From contig OX387183.1 in the NCBI GenBank assembly GCA_947561395.2, positions 27,888,853 through 27,952,852 on the forward strand: 64,000 nt of DNA, in the 5' to 3' direction. This DNA is from Buxus sempervirens. Taxonomy: Eukaryota > Streptophyta > Magnoliopsida > Buxales > Buxaceae. Both the position numbers and the translations under genes were made by a program. Shown here in pieces: positions 22,966 through 34,105 of the stretch; position 1 is the first letter of the stretch, and each line of letters opens with the position of its first letter. The notes below the pieces were generated by a model. That model was not told the DNA's origin and searched no databases. It worked only from the letters and a program-made list of their open reading frames with translations.

Positions 22966-24586
22966 CCCAGTATGGTTTTTTTGGGTTTTCTTGAGGGGGT
23001 CATGCTCTTGGGCTCATCAGGAGTGTACTAAGGCTTTGTGGGCCTCTGGGAGGGCCCACATTGGTTCAGGAAAGGGGGTGCACCCCACTTTGGCCTCTTT
23101 TGAAGGATTTTTCTACAAAGAGAAGGGGAGAAGGCATGGGTGGTTGCCTTCTCCCACTTGAACCACATGTGACAGCTAAACAGGGACCAAGGAGTCCCTG
23201 TTTTGGTTTCTAAATCCACAAAAAAACATCAAATGACCTAGACTCATAGGAATCAAACAAAACAATTGCTTGGGACATACTTTATGCTATGACATGTACA
23301 TGCATGTTTTCCTATGCATTACACATAAGGACTGAGATACTTGGGGCTCACATTTATGCTAGAGGGAGGCTAATACAGATAAGAAGTATCTTAACACATC
23401 TCTAAGGTGGGGGAACTCAAGCTTGCATGCAAAGATAGTCAAGTGACAAGGCATATCATGTAAGCACAAAATAAAAAAATAGAAAACATGATGTAGCAAG
23501 ACAGGGACAGCAGCTGTTATGGGGGGTTATTCATGCTAGGAAGGTATGGGAATTGTGGAGGAAGTTGGGGGAGGGGCAGCCTTCATGCATGGTGCTTAAT
23601 GGGCGAACATAGGACCTAAGAGGGGCATGGAGCATGCTGGGACAGCAAGGTGTTTAGGGGACAAAGATCACATTAATAACCTACAAACAGTAGCCCATTA
23701 CCAAGCATAACATCACCCAAGTGAGGGGACTATGGGGTAATGGAGCATGCTGGACAGCAAACGACCAGGGAGTGGAGGGGCATATGAATGGCTCAAAACA
23801 GCAAGTGATAAAAGGGGCTGGGGGGAACATGGCCATGGGGATTTACATATGCACATACATTCAAGGCATTAACATGAAGACATACACACACATTCATGTT
23901 AGTATGCTTCAAAGCATGTAAGAGGGAGGGCACACAACCACCAAAAACATCCAGGAATGTAATAAAAAGTGAGAGAAGAGAGAGATCATAAGAAGGGAAA
24001 ATGGGGGGTTATTCAAGGATACATTAGACTAAGAAGAATGGGAAGGAACATGCTCCTCCTTTGAATAAAAGAAATGGCACAAAAATAGTGACCTAAGAGA
24101 CTTAGTAGTGTTTAGAAATCCTCTCATTCTCCCATGGAACCATACATGTGGTTCCTTTTACCTTGGAGACTTCCATACTATGGAAACGAAGGAAACAACA
24201 TGTGAAAACTAAGCATGAGGACAGATTTATGCTAAGGAGAAACAAAACTCTTTAAACACTTTAAAAAAGCCTTCATTTTCAACATGTGCAATAAAACATG
24301 GCAAGAAAACCATACCTTGGGGTTTTACAACCCTTTTGGGGTGTGTAGGCTCCTCCTTGAAGCAAAGCAATGGCTGGAAGCGCTCCTCCAAGCTCCAACA
24401 GCAGGTCCTCCTTCTTTTGTTTGGGTGAGAATGAAGAAGAAGAGAGAAAAAAGAGGGGTAGAATAGTCTTAGAATGGTGTTTGGGTCGTATAAGGGCAAA
24501 GAGAGATGGAAGAGAAGGGATTCGAACCAGTTGGGGAGGGGTGAAATAGGGGTAAGGTCAGAAACCTCTGGCCAGGGGGTTGCTGG

Positions 24587-24596
24587 CCTATTTATA
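24587..24596 (-). promoter_or_regulatory. TATA-box-like site of the old Tat-type LTR
   Basis: TATAAATAGG on the minus strand, about 2.8 kb inside the split LTR by coordinates but only about 0.8 kb from its transcription-side edge once the opposing LTR is removed. The same word occurs in the family L solo LTR at 10364-10355. Confidence 0.55.
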
Positions 24597-25310
24597 AGCA
24601 ACATTTTGTGTATCCGACTGTAAGCACCTTATTTTTGCACCCCTGGAATTGCTGAAAATGAAAACCCTGGCAGAAAGTCAAACCCCGAGGGGACAAAAAG
24701 TTGACTTTTTGATTAAGTGATATTTAGAGGCCTTGCTTTATATCATTGGATAGAGAATCTCGACACGATTCCAACGCAACTGAGTTTGCAGGAATCGGAG
24801 TTCGGATGAAGGTTCTGCGGGCAGTCAAACTTGAGCGGAGCCAAAAGTTGACTTTCTGCCAAAATCCGATCCAGAGGCCTACCCCTAGGTCATGGGATAG
24901 AGGGTTTCGATACGATTCTAATGAAACTAAGTTTGCCCAGATCGGAGTCCGGATGAAGAAAATATGAGCTGATGAAATTCCCGAGCAGCAAAACCGGCAA
25001 TCTGCGCACGTGGCAAAAAGCTGCATACGTGGCGAGTTGCGCAGGAAAATATCTCAGGGATCAAATCCGTAAATATCCAAACATTCAAAATATCCCAGGG
25101 ACCAATCTGAAAGTATCTGAAAATATCTGAATAAAATAATATTAAACCTAAATATCCCAGGGACCATATCCTAATTTTCAGATTTTTAAAACAAACGGGC
25201 GGCCGCATTAATGGATTTTTAATCATTTGGTCGCTCAAGCGGACGTGGCGAGCGGCGTGCGCACACCTTGAGCTGGGCGCCAAAGTGAGCGGCACCCCTT
25301 TTTCCTCTCC

Positions 25311-25317
25311 TATAAAT
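25311..25317 (+). promoter_or_regulatory. TATA-box-like site of the solo LTR
   Basis: TATAAAT in a CCTCTCCTATAAATGC context about 690 bp into the LTR. The same-family partial LTR at 2311 begins downstream of the equivalent position. Confidence 0.5.
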
Positions 25318-26242
25318 GCTGCACGAGAGGTCGCGCAAAAGGGTTCGGACTTTTGGAGGTTGGAAAATTTTTGGTTCGAGAATTTTGGGGTTCGAAAACT
25401 CTGGTTGGGGGATTGTTTTGGAGAAGAGCTTGCTCTTGGTTGGTCTCGGCACTGGTTTCTTCTCGGCTTCCTCTTCTTCTTCACTCCTCTTGGTCACCCC
25501 ATCTCGTGGTTTCCAGCTGCTGTCCAGCGTAGGAGGTGTCTTCACCCTACACCGGTGCTCAAGCCCTCTCAGGTATCATCCTCGGCACTTTCTTTTTATA
25601 TATATATATACAAAAACAAATGCATGATGCCATGTTTAGGAAGTTAAGTCTCTTCCCTGCTCATATTCGATGTTCGTTTTCAAGGGAGTGTGTTCCCTGT
25701 TAAGTCAGTCTCATGTACCCTGTAAACCCCCCTCCTCATTCCCTTCTTCGGATGTTAGTGTGCATGCTTGAAGGGCCAGTCTGTGGATGAAAGTGCATGT
25801 AATGTCTGCATGTTGTTTTCTTTGTTTTTATTGTGATAATCGGGTTTGGTTTCTTTTTTAGTGTTATGGAGTTGTGTCTTTAATCAGTTAGATTAATTCC
25901 AATGCATGCGTGAGTATCTTCTGGGGGGTGGTCGAAGCCCTGGGAGGGCTTACAGAGCCAAAAAAAACAGTCACAGAGCTTAAAAATCAGCTAAAAAATG
26001 GAGTTTGAAAAAACCCGAGAGCATCGAGTGTCCGCCGAGCTCGCGCGAAGCTCGCGCGAGGCTCGCGCGAGGCTCGCGCGAACCTCGCGCCCACTTCTTT
26101 TTTTTTTGTGTTTTTTCGCTGTTTTCGGTCAGCCCATTTCGCGCCGACCTCGCGCCTACTACCTGAGGTCGGAGCCTACCCCTAAAACATGCCGAATTGA
26201 TATATTTTTGAAAATTTCCAAAAATGCCCTTTACTGTACCGC

Positions 26243-26366
26243 GGGGGGCTTCGCCCCCCCACCCCCTTTGTTCGCTGCGCATCCAACTAATTCCTTGGTG
26301 CGGGGGAGGTACCCCACCCCGTGGGCTCCGCTTCGCTCCGCCCACAAGGCCCCCGGGTACCTCCCC
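26243..26366. repeat. GC-rich compound hairpins
   Basis: Arms GGGGGG/CCCCCC around CTTCG (26243-26259). A larger stem has outer arms GGGGAGGTACC/GGTACCTCCCC (26303-26313, 26356-26366) and inner arms GTGGGC/GCCCAC (26321-26326, 26340-26345). Far more GC-rich than the surroundings and not seen in the other LTR copies. Confidence 0.75.
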
Positions 26367-28505
26367 TTGGACCCAGCACAATGAGCCATTTGCTTTTCTG
26401 ACAGAGTGTCCATCTTGTGTTTTTTCTATGATTATTGCTAGATGTGAATGCCATTTCCGAACCGGATAAACCAATAGGGTTTCCGGGTCACCCGGAAACC
26501 CAACATGGGACTTGGACCCTTGGTCCAACTTGGTTTCCAGTGGGCCTTCCAACGGGGCCCACCAAGCCCGACCAATCCATTTTGCTTAACTAAGATAAAT
26601 AAAAGATTTGAGTGGGCCAAACCACTTGAGGCCCACCCAAGCCCTAATTGGGCCATGCATGATTAAAGTAGCATGTGGTTTGGCCGAGACCACGGGCAGG
26701 GCCTATCGGGCCCACTAAGCCCATGAACCCAACCAACTTAGGGTTTCAGAACCCTAAACTTAGGAAATCTTGGGCTTTCAAGCCCAAGCCTGGGTAAAGG
26801 GCCCCAAGCCCAATACCTGGCCCATTTTGGTATAATTAATCAAGATAATCAAAATCACTTGGCAAACCACTGTGGGGCCCACTCAAGGGCCCACAAAGCA
26901 ATCCCGGCCCACTTTTGGCATGAAATCCACTTAACTAATCCAACTTGAACTCCAAAAGAAAATCAATTCAAATTGAACCAAAGTCCAAAGGGCCACACTC
27001 GGTCCACCAAGGGATACCGTGGGCCTTCCAACGGGGCCCACCCCACCAGGCCCATATCATCTTAATTAAAAAGATAAAATCAAGTAAAGGGACCCACACC
27101 ACTTTGGCGGTCCCGCCAAACTTAATCAAAATTGCATGATGGAATAGGAATCGGGTGAGGGAGAGACCAAAGTTGACTCAAACCAAGGAAACTTATGGGA
27201 CCCGTCACTTGACGGGGTGGACCGGGGTGTCTACGGACTTCCCCCGACCGCAACTGAGAACCTACTTAGAATCTCAAGCCGCAGACCAAGCCTTAGTAGA
27301 AGAACTTAGGCACCTAGGTGTCTGCCTGCACCCCATCAGGTAGTGGCGACTCCAAACTAATCCTGAGGCACGCATCGTTTCGCGTGCGCCTCGCCGTGCG
27401 ACCGAAATCGGGTGCGCACACCAACCATGGAGGTCGGATACACTATATGTCCTTTGTATCCAATATAAAATGTTGGATACAAACACAATTATTCCAAAAT
27501 TTTAATTCTGTCAGGGAATCCGTGGGAGGATCTAACAAGCAAATCTTTTGTATCCAAAAATATATTTCGGATATAAAGAAAAACATGTATATCCGACCAT
27601 ATATGTCGGATACAAAAAGGTGAATTTTTTATATTTACAAATTTACCCCTGGATTTGACCGATTTGACCAATTTGACACTTGAGATAATTGCAGATAGCC
27701 CCATGGATATTTACAGTTTAATCCCTGAGATATTTTTAGTATTTTGGATATTTACAGATTTGCCCCTGAGATTATCTTCTGCACTTTTGCCACGTAAGCA
27801 GTTTTCGACATTGCTGCCTTAGAACTTTAACTGCTCATATCTTCTTCATCCGGACTCCGATTCTGGCAAACTCAGTTGCGTTAGAGCCGTATCAGAGTCC
27901 TCTATTCATTGGGGTAGAGTTAAGCAGCTGATTTGGGGTTTAGCGAAAAGTCAATTTCTGCTCCCCTCAAGTTTGATCGGCCTGTAAATCCTTCATCCGG
28001 ACTCCGATTTCAGCAAACTCAGTTGCGTTGGAACCATGTCGGGATTCTCTATCCACTAAGATAAAGCAAGGTGGTCAATTATCATTTGATCAAAAAGTCA
28101 ACTTTCTCCCCTTAGGGTTTGACTTTCCAACTAGGATTTGCATTTCCGGCACTTCCGGAAGGCGCAAAAATGAGGTGCTTACAACGATTAGGCGTTCGGT
28201 TTATCTAAAACAGTCAACTCTCAAGTTTCAGAAACTAAAAAAAAGACACAGGCAGGGCGCCTCGAATGGCGCTCGAGCTGCGACGAGCATTCGCCCTTTA
28301 CAATTGGTGCCTGGTGTGACACTCGAGCGTCATCGCAGGCATTCGTTATATTTTCCAGTTTTTTAGAATTCACGAATTTTCTAGTTTCAGACTTGTTTTT
28401 TCCGAACTTTTAACATCTCAAATCACTTCTAAATCTTGGGTTTTCATCTTTAAAACACTCTAAACTATTCCAGATGATCAAATACATTAAACTACATATT
28501 TACAC

Positions 28506-28879
28506 ATCAAATCATTCACAAACAACTAGAAAATTCTTGTTTAAACATGTTCTTCGATAAACTAAAGTAAATCTGTTTATGTAAGTTGTAAGGGACTACT
28601 TGCCTCTCTTCTTAGGTTAGATCCTTCTCCAAACAGTCCAAAAATCAACCTCTTGTAACTCCCACAAACACAGCAACTCCTTTATTGTTTGAATCAAATC
28701 ATTCACAAACAACTAGAAAATTCTCGTTTAAACATGTTCTTCGATAAACCAAAGTAAATCTGTTTATGTAAGTTGTAAGGGACTACTTGCTTCTCTTCTT
28801 AGGATAGATCCTTCTCCAAACAGTCTGAAAATCAACCTCTTGTAACTCCCACAAACACAGCAACTCCTTTATTGTTTGA
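28506..28879. repeat. 187-bp tandem duplication
   Basis: ATCAAATCATTCACAAAC starts at 28506 and 28693; the two copies differ at only a few positions. It lies inside the family L LTR 10821-31290. Confidence 0.9.
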
Positions 28880-29052
28880 ATCAAAGAATATATTTTTCAG
28901 AACTTCATAAACTCAAAACCAAACATAAGGAATATGGTTTGGTTCATTCCTCTTACCTTAAACTCACACGAAATCACTCCTCCTTCTTCTCCTTTTGATC
29001 TGAGCAAAAAGTGCACTAAAATAAGATTTGGGAAAGTTCACGTATGGATGAG

Positions 29053-30845
29053 TGTAGACACCACAAATTGCACTACAAAATGAGAAAATAATTGAAAATA
29101 TTAATTGGGATTTAAAACAGGTCAAAAAAGCATGAAATTCCATTATTTAAGCAATGCCCGTAATGTACCTACGGACTGGTTGCGCCCGAATTTTATATAC
29201 AGGCACGCAGCGCCCGTAATAATAATGTGGACACCACTTGCCCGTGATATATTTACGGGCGCAAGAGATTTGTACGAATTTGATCCTTGCTCGATTTTGG
29301 AGCCTTATCTTCACTCCAATATCTCCTTAGATAAGCGAATTATCTCTTTTAGTCGTTCGAATTATCCTTGTTGGTCATGGATGGGCATTATCCTTATTTT
29401 CAATCCAATTTGGTGGATCATGGTATATCCTTCTGGACCAGCCTTACCCCTGGGTTTGCCTATAAATAGAGGTGAGATCCTTAAGCAAGGGGCACGAAAA
29501 TTTGAAGTCTAAGGAGCTCCAAGTGAATAGAGGAATCCCTGCTGCTCTGCTTGCTCAATCCAGGTAAGTCCCTTTTCCCTTTTATTTTCTATCTTCAATT
29601 CTAGAAGTAATAGGATCTTCTCCATTGCTGTAGAATAAGGCCTCCTTTTATTTGTATTCCTAAACCTGCCTCCAAGTACCTCAAGAATCCTCTCTAGCCG
29701 TAAAAGGTGAAGAGAGAGCTAGGGGAAAGGGGAACAGGTGGATTCCTAGAATAGAACCCCATAATCTGTTTTTCTCCTTTTTTATAGAATAAGGCCTTTG
29801 ATTGTGTTTGTATACCCAAACCTATCTCTAAGTACCTCAAGAATCTTCTCTAGCCGTAAAACATGAAGAGAGAGCTAGGGTAAAAGAGAACAGGTGGATC
29901 TGTATGGTAGACTCCCATGTGCTCTAATCTGTGAGATACGGCTGCTTTGAATATCCTGTTCATGTTTTAATGGGTTTTACGTTAAATCTGAATGAATCAT
30001 ATGAATCCATGATGTTTATAGCACGAGATCCCCACTTTTTTCTATAATTTGGATTTTTCACATCTTTGCACCTACAGCACTGTTTTCGTGATTTTTGGGA
30101 TATTAGGCTAAGATCCTGGATCTATCATGATTTATATGATAGATCTAGATTCAGAAGCCTGAAAGTAACTTCTAGGGTTTCATGAAGTGGTTTTTGAGTC
30201 CTTTTTTATTTTTGAAAGAAGACCCTACGGTCTAAGTTCTCCCCTTTTAACGTGGGTATTTTTGGTTTTTATTTATTGATCTAATGTGAAATATGGTCTA
30301 TATCTATGTCCTGGACTATTCAAGTTCAATTCTATAATATTTTATAAAAATCATATTTTTCTAGATTTCTAGAATTTAACTTGAAGCCAGATTTTTTTAG
30401 TTTTCACTTTAGATTGGTTTTATTTGATTTTATCTTAATTTTATTTTAATCATGAAACCCTAGGAATGGTATGATCATATTTGAAAGTTCTGAATCAATC
30501 AGGCTATTCGTATGAAAAAACCATACACTTTTGTCTTTTTTGTGATTTTTCATGATTTTTGTAGCAAGCCCTTTTTCCTTTGAAAGACATGAACAATGCC
30601 TGGCAACCACCTTGTGTGGATGAATAGGGGTGCCTAACACCTTCCCCTATTCATAACTTAATCCCGTTATCCATCTCTGGTTGTTTTTTTAATAGGGTTA
30701 TTTTTACCCTAAATTTGCCTTTTTGTGCTTATTTGAGATTTTGGTGTCCATTCACACCTATACAGAATGGTGGCGACTCTTTGTTTTTAATCAATCCCGT
30801 GTGATGATTAGGAAGTCATTAAATTGATTTTTCTCATGTCTCACA
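29053..30845 (+). mobile_element. Solo LTR with internal PBS-like sequence, TSD ATGAG
   Basis: Starts TGTAGACACC and ends GTCTCACA, 1793 bp, flanked by ATGAG at 29048-29052 and 30846-30850. TATAAATAGA at 29461-29470. About 80 bp before its end it contains CTATACA, a short gap and TGGCGACTC, which looks like an LTR end plus a tRNA-Arg-type primer-binding site lying inside the LTR. Two related blocks near 29640-29720 and 29785-29880 (AGAATAAGGCC, CTCTAGCCGTAAAA, GAGAGAGCTAGGG) form an imperfect direct repeat. A Tat-like Ty3 origin is inferred from this end structure. Confidence 0.85.
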
Positions 30846-32754
30846 ATGAGGAGCTGTGCGGCTGTTTAAGCTTCTAATTTTTTTCTTTCTTTTTATATTT
30901 TTGTCCAACACTACTAATTAACCTTAATAACCTTCCTTTTTTACTTTCTTACCTTTCAAACCAATATACTAACTCTCAATAAATGTTGGTCTTGGTCGAC
31001 CTCACCCTTCTCTAGTGGGATTCGACCACTTTTATGAAGAATTTTAATTCTGTTATATTTCTTTTAAATAATAGTGTATGGTTATTTAAATAAAACTATC
31101 TATAAAAATTATTATTCTTATTATCTCGAAACTAAAATACTAACTCACCTTACATTTAATTCTCCAAGTTCTGGGTCACCTTACAGTTCTTCGGGTTGAA
31201 CCAATTCCTCATCCCCTGAATTATTAATAACATTTATTAATTTATTTATTTTGTCACAATTATTTTATTAATAAAATGTAGGATTTTACAAAGAGAGTGT
31301 AGAGGACTTGCAAGTTTGGTGAAGAAGAAGAAGGAGAAGGAGGAAGATTGAAGAGAAGTTGTGCTTCTCCATTAAACAAGTAGCAAACCCTTCCAACTAA
31401 AATGAGTTTACTAAATTTTCGTATTCCTCTCTCCTAGGTTTGGTTGAGCTGAAAATTAACTTGCATGTTGGTTTTTGCTTCTAAAATTTGTAGGGTTTTG
31501 GTTGTATAACACATCTGTTTGGTTTTTATTGATTTGTTATGGATTTCCAGCCTACATTGATTACATTTTAGTTTTGGGTTTGAGTTTGATATGTTGAATG
31601 AGGTCTCATGTGTTTAGATTTGTGTTCATATGTATTTGAGATGAACTTTTGTTGTAGAAGGTGTTTTGAAGTATGTTGGGATGTTTTATGATCATCCCAC
31701 TTAGTGTTGGGAAGGTTAGAAATGGTTTGTATGAGTTTGGTGCTGAAAAATAGCCAAAAAAGTTTCAAAACCCGAATTGGCGATTAATCCTGAGTTAGAA
31801 CACCCAAAAACAGTCACAGCGATTAATCATGGACCTAATTGCCAGGGGTGACTAATCGTGGGGGCTAATCATGAGCCTTGATTTTCCCAGTCCTTCACCC
31901 TTTGTTACACCTTTGATTTTCCAAACAACCTAAACCTCCTACACATCCCTTATTACATGAAAGACATTTAATGTCATGTGTATTTTATGTTTCCATTTAC
32001 TAAAGTCTTTACATGTAAATAAGGTTTTACCCCCATTCGAAACCACTAAAAATACGCCAAAGACCTAATTCCTTACCAATAAAATGTTAACTTTCTAGTT
32101 CATGCCTAAAACTCTTGCTTTGCCCGATTTTCATCAAAAACCACTTTTTGAGTTTGATACCCAAATGAAGTATTCAGAAGTCCATAAAATTACAAAAAAT
32201 TTGTTAACCTTTCATTAGACTACGATCAAAATTTGAGCTCAAAACTCCCGGTAGATTTGTCTACAACAATCATATACCTAAAAAGTCAATGTTTTTAACC
32301 AAACTTAGAATATTTTTCAAGGTCGAAAATTTTTTATTTCCGAATCCATTGATTTTTGGTATGGTGATTTTATTGGGAATTCTAAAACTATTCCACTCAT
32401 CAAATATGTATTTTGTAGATTTTATAACATTCGTTTTGTTTGATTTGGATCCATGAAAATGTGGTTGAGATCTCTTATGTAATTTGATAAGGCACTTAGC
32501 CTTGATTTGATTGGCAGTGAATTGGTAATCTCAATTAGTCTTGGTTGAATCGTAGTGGATGGGGAATTCCACTCGGCCCTGGATTGTATTTTGTGGACTT
32601 CATGGTGTATGTGTTTTACTTTGATTTGGCTTTGGATGTGAAGTGATTATTGATTTCTTTTACACATGTGAGTATTGATTTGATTTGATAAAGGTATGGT
32701 AAGCTCTCTTATGTGATTTAACCAGGCACCTGGCCTAGGGTTTGATTGGCAGTG

Positions 32755-32866
32755 AATGAGTAATCTCATTGGATAGTGAATGAGTAATCTCACTTAGTAG
32801 TGGATAAGTAGTCCCACTTGGCAGTGAATGAGTAATTTCATTTGGTAGTGATTGTGTAGTCTCACT
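32755..32866. repeat. GAGTAATCTCA-type hairpin minisatellite in D1
   Basis: Units of about 20-25 bp (GGCAGTGAATGAGTAATCTC type) with paired arms that change between units: AATGAG/CTCATT (32755-32770), AGTGA/TCACT (32775-32794), AGTGG/CCACT (32799-32818), AATGA/TCATT (32827-32842), AGTGA/TCACT (32847-32866). Confidence 0.75.
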
Positions 32867-33567
32867 TGGCAGTGAATGAGTAATCTCTCTTGGTTTGTAC
32901 ATTGAGGCATTGGTTCTAGTAAATGATACGAATGGTTTGTTTTGAATTATGAGTCCTACAAAGATATGCTTGTAGTAAATGATTGGGTTTATCGGACTAA
33001 TTCTATGTTTATCTGATTGAGATGCTCTGGCTTAAGATTATACCTTATATTTGAGAATATGACCATGATGTCATAAAAATTGCATAAACTGCTTCTATTC
33101 ATGAGTTCTGTATTTTATATCAGTGAATGTTATCATGATGTTATAAGAATTGCATAAACTGTTTCAATTCATGCATGTTTGTTATTTGCTAGGACTTTAA
33201 GTCTCATCGTGTTTTGTTTTATTGGATTTGTTTTCAAATCCGCTGTGTGAGCACAATATTGGGGTAAAGCCAGATGGAGAGCCTGTGTATAGACTTGAGG
33301 ACTACTAGTACCCATAATAGGGTTCTCCATGTGTTGCCAATTTTTGTTTTTTTTTTTAGAATTGTAAATGGGAATGTAATAACTCTCTTATGGATTATGA
33401 CCTTACTATGGGATTTACATATTAGAGAGATATTTTGAGCGCTTAGTTACCTTTTTGTTATGCACAAGTATCACCTCTTTGAAATTATTATATACGTGAC
33501 TTTTGTTAGATGGAAATTTTTATTCCATGCTTCTTATACTTATTTGCACTCTGATGATTAGAGTGTT

Positions 33568-33577
33568 TATAAAAAGG
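33568..33577 (+). promoter_or_regulatory. TATA-box-like site of copy B
   Basis: TATAAAAAGG on the plus strand, followed by a purine-rich leader (33640-33720) similar in character to that of D1 and, in reverse, of copy A. Confidence 0.5.
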
Positions 33578-33710
33578 AAGGTTTAGGGAAGGTTTAGGGT
33601 TTTGAGCAAGTCAAAAATAAGGAGAAATAAGAGGGGAATTCATGCTTGGGCTTGGAGAAAAATAAGAGAAAGAAGAGAAAAGAGAAAAGGAGGAGATTCT
33701 ATGAAGAAAG

Positions 33711-34105
33711 AGGAGTTACAGAGATGGCCGACCAGCCAACGTTGAACAACGATCTACAGAGATCCAACCGTTGGAATGGGCTGAAATTTGGAGTTTATGA
33801 TCTACACATGAGAGAATTCAATCTAAACGGTGGAGATTGGATTTGGAGGAGTCTAAGGTGGTGCGAACTAACCCAGAAAATTGGTGGAAAATCAGATTTT
33901 AAAGAAAAAAGAGTTGCAGAGATGACTGACTAGCCAACTTCGAATGACGAGCTAGAAAGATCCAATTGTTGGAATAGGCTGAAATTTTAGGGTTTTGATC
34001 TACTCATGGAGTACTTCAAACTGGAATGTGGTGATTTGAATTGGAGAAGTCTAGAGGGGTGCTATCGAAATCATAAAATGGGCACAGAAGGAGTTTTCGA
34101 CAAAT
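33711..34105. repeat. 198-bp imperfect tandem duplication in copy B
   Basis: GAGATGGCCGACCAGCCAAC at 33721 recurs as GAGATGACTGACTAGCCAAC at 33919, each followed by similar text through CTACNCATGGAG and GGTGATTTG. Copy A has only one such block. Confidence 0.8.

Larger units (their letters stand above)
24619..27420 (+). mobile_element. Solo Tat-type LTR, plus strand, inside an opposite-strand relative
   Basis: Starts TGTAAGCACCTTATTTTTGC, the same start as the giant element's LTR, and ends GGGTGCGCACA. Flanks are CCGAC (24614-24618) and CCAAC (27421-27425), a target duplication with one difference. Length 2802 bp, no internal region, so a solo LTR. TATAAATGC at 25311. Contains a GC-rich block (26030-26165), compound hairpins (26243-26366) and, near its 3' end, GTGGCGACTCC, a sequence like the Tat primer-binding site. 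Confidence 0.88.
12211..28183 (-). mobile_element. Old Tat-type LTR, minus strand, split by CACTA and by an opposing LTR
   Basis: Parts are 12211-12858, 22423-24618 and 27426-28183. They line up in order with the LTR of the giant element (38624-42558): the GGAGTCGCCACTGCCTGATG segment near one end, TTGGGCTTGGGGCCCG, hairpin arrays, a minus-strand TATAAATAGG at 24596-24587, CAACTCAGTTGCGTTGGAACC-like text in reverse, and the end GCAAAAATGAGGTGCTTACA at 28183. No clean target duplication is visible; GCGAT/ACGAT would fit only if the left edge is at 12208. Much more diverged than the giant element's LTRs, so clearly older. Confidence 0.8.
10821..31290 (-). mobile_element. Family L LTR, minus strand, carrying two large insertions
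   Basis: Plus strand starts TGTAACGCCCCGGATCC at 10821 and ends GGATTTTACA at 31290. The flanks are GAGAG (10816-10820) and AAGAG (31291-31295), a target duplication with one difference. After removing the LTRs at 12211-28183 and 29053-30845, about 2.7 kb remains, close to the 2.3 kb of the solo LTR at 8317, with the same start. No coding sequence. The split at 12211 falls inside a GC-rich palindromic block: arms CGCTCAAG/CTTGAGCG at 12184-12205, and CGCTCGAGCT-type words at 28249-28340. Confidence 0.8.
7448..33540 (+). mobile_element. Family L LTR (copy D1), plus strand, outermost layer of the nest
   Basis: Starts TGTAAAACCCTGACC at 7448, inside the LINE. It is split by two LTR insertions: its parts are 7448-8316, 10659-10820 and 31296 to about 33540. 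The TATA-like TATAAAAG is at 10737-10744. The flanks of both insertions join cleanly when the insertions are removed. Its 3' edge is not clear; copy B begins near 33540. Landmarks are a GGTACC-rich array (7930-8316), a cluster of GATTAATC words (31780-31890) and a hairpin minisatellite (32755-32866). Part of it (about 32130-32560) matches copy D2 at 38147-38623 in reverse. Confidence 0.6.

Noticed and set aside
24227-27623. Open frames of 100-190 codons in and around the solo LTR (for example 24927-25484 and 25980-26552)
   Set aside because: They lie in LTR sequence with low-complexity or GC-rich composition, overlap on both strands, and show no domain.
12201-28190. Clean target duplication for the old Tat-type LTR
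   Set aside because: The flanks GATGAA and ACGATT do not match at the TG...CA edges; a GCGAT/ACGAT match needs a non-standard edge, so it was not called.
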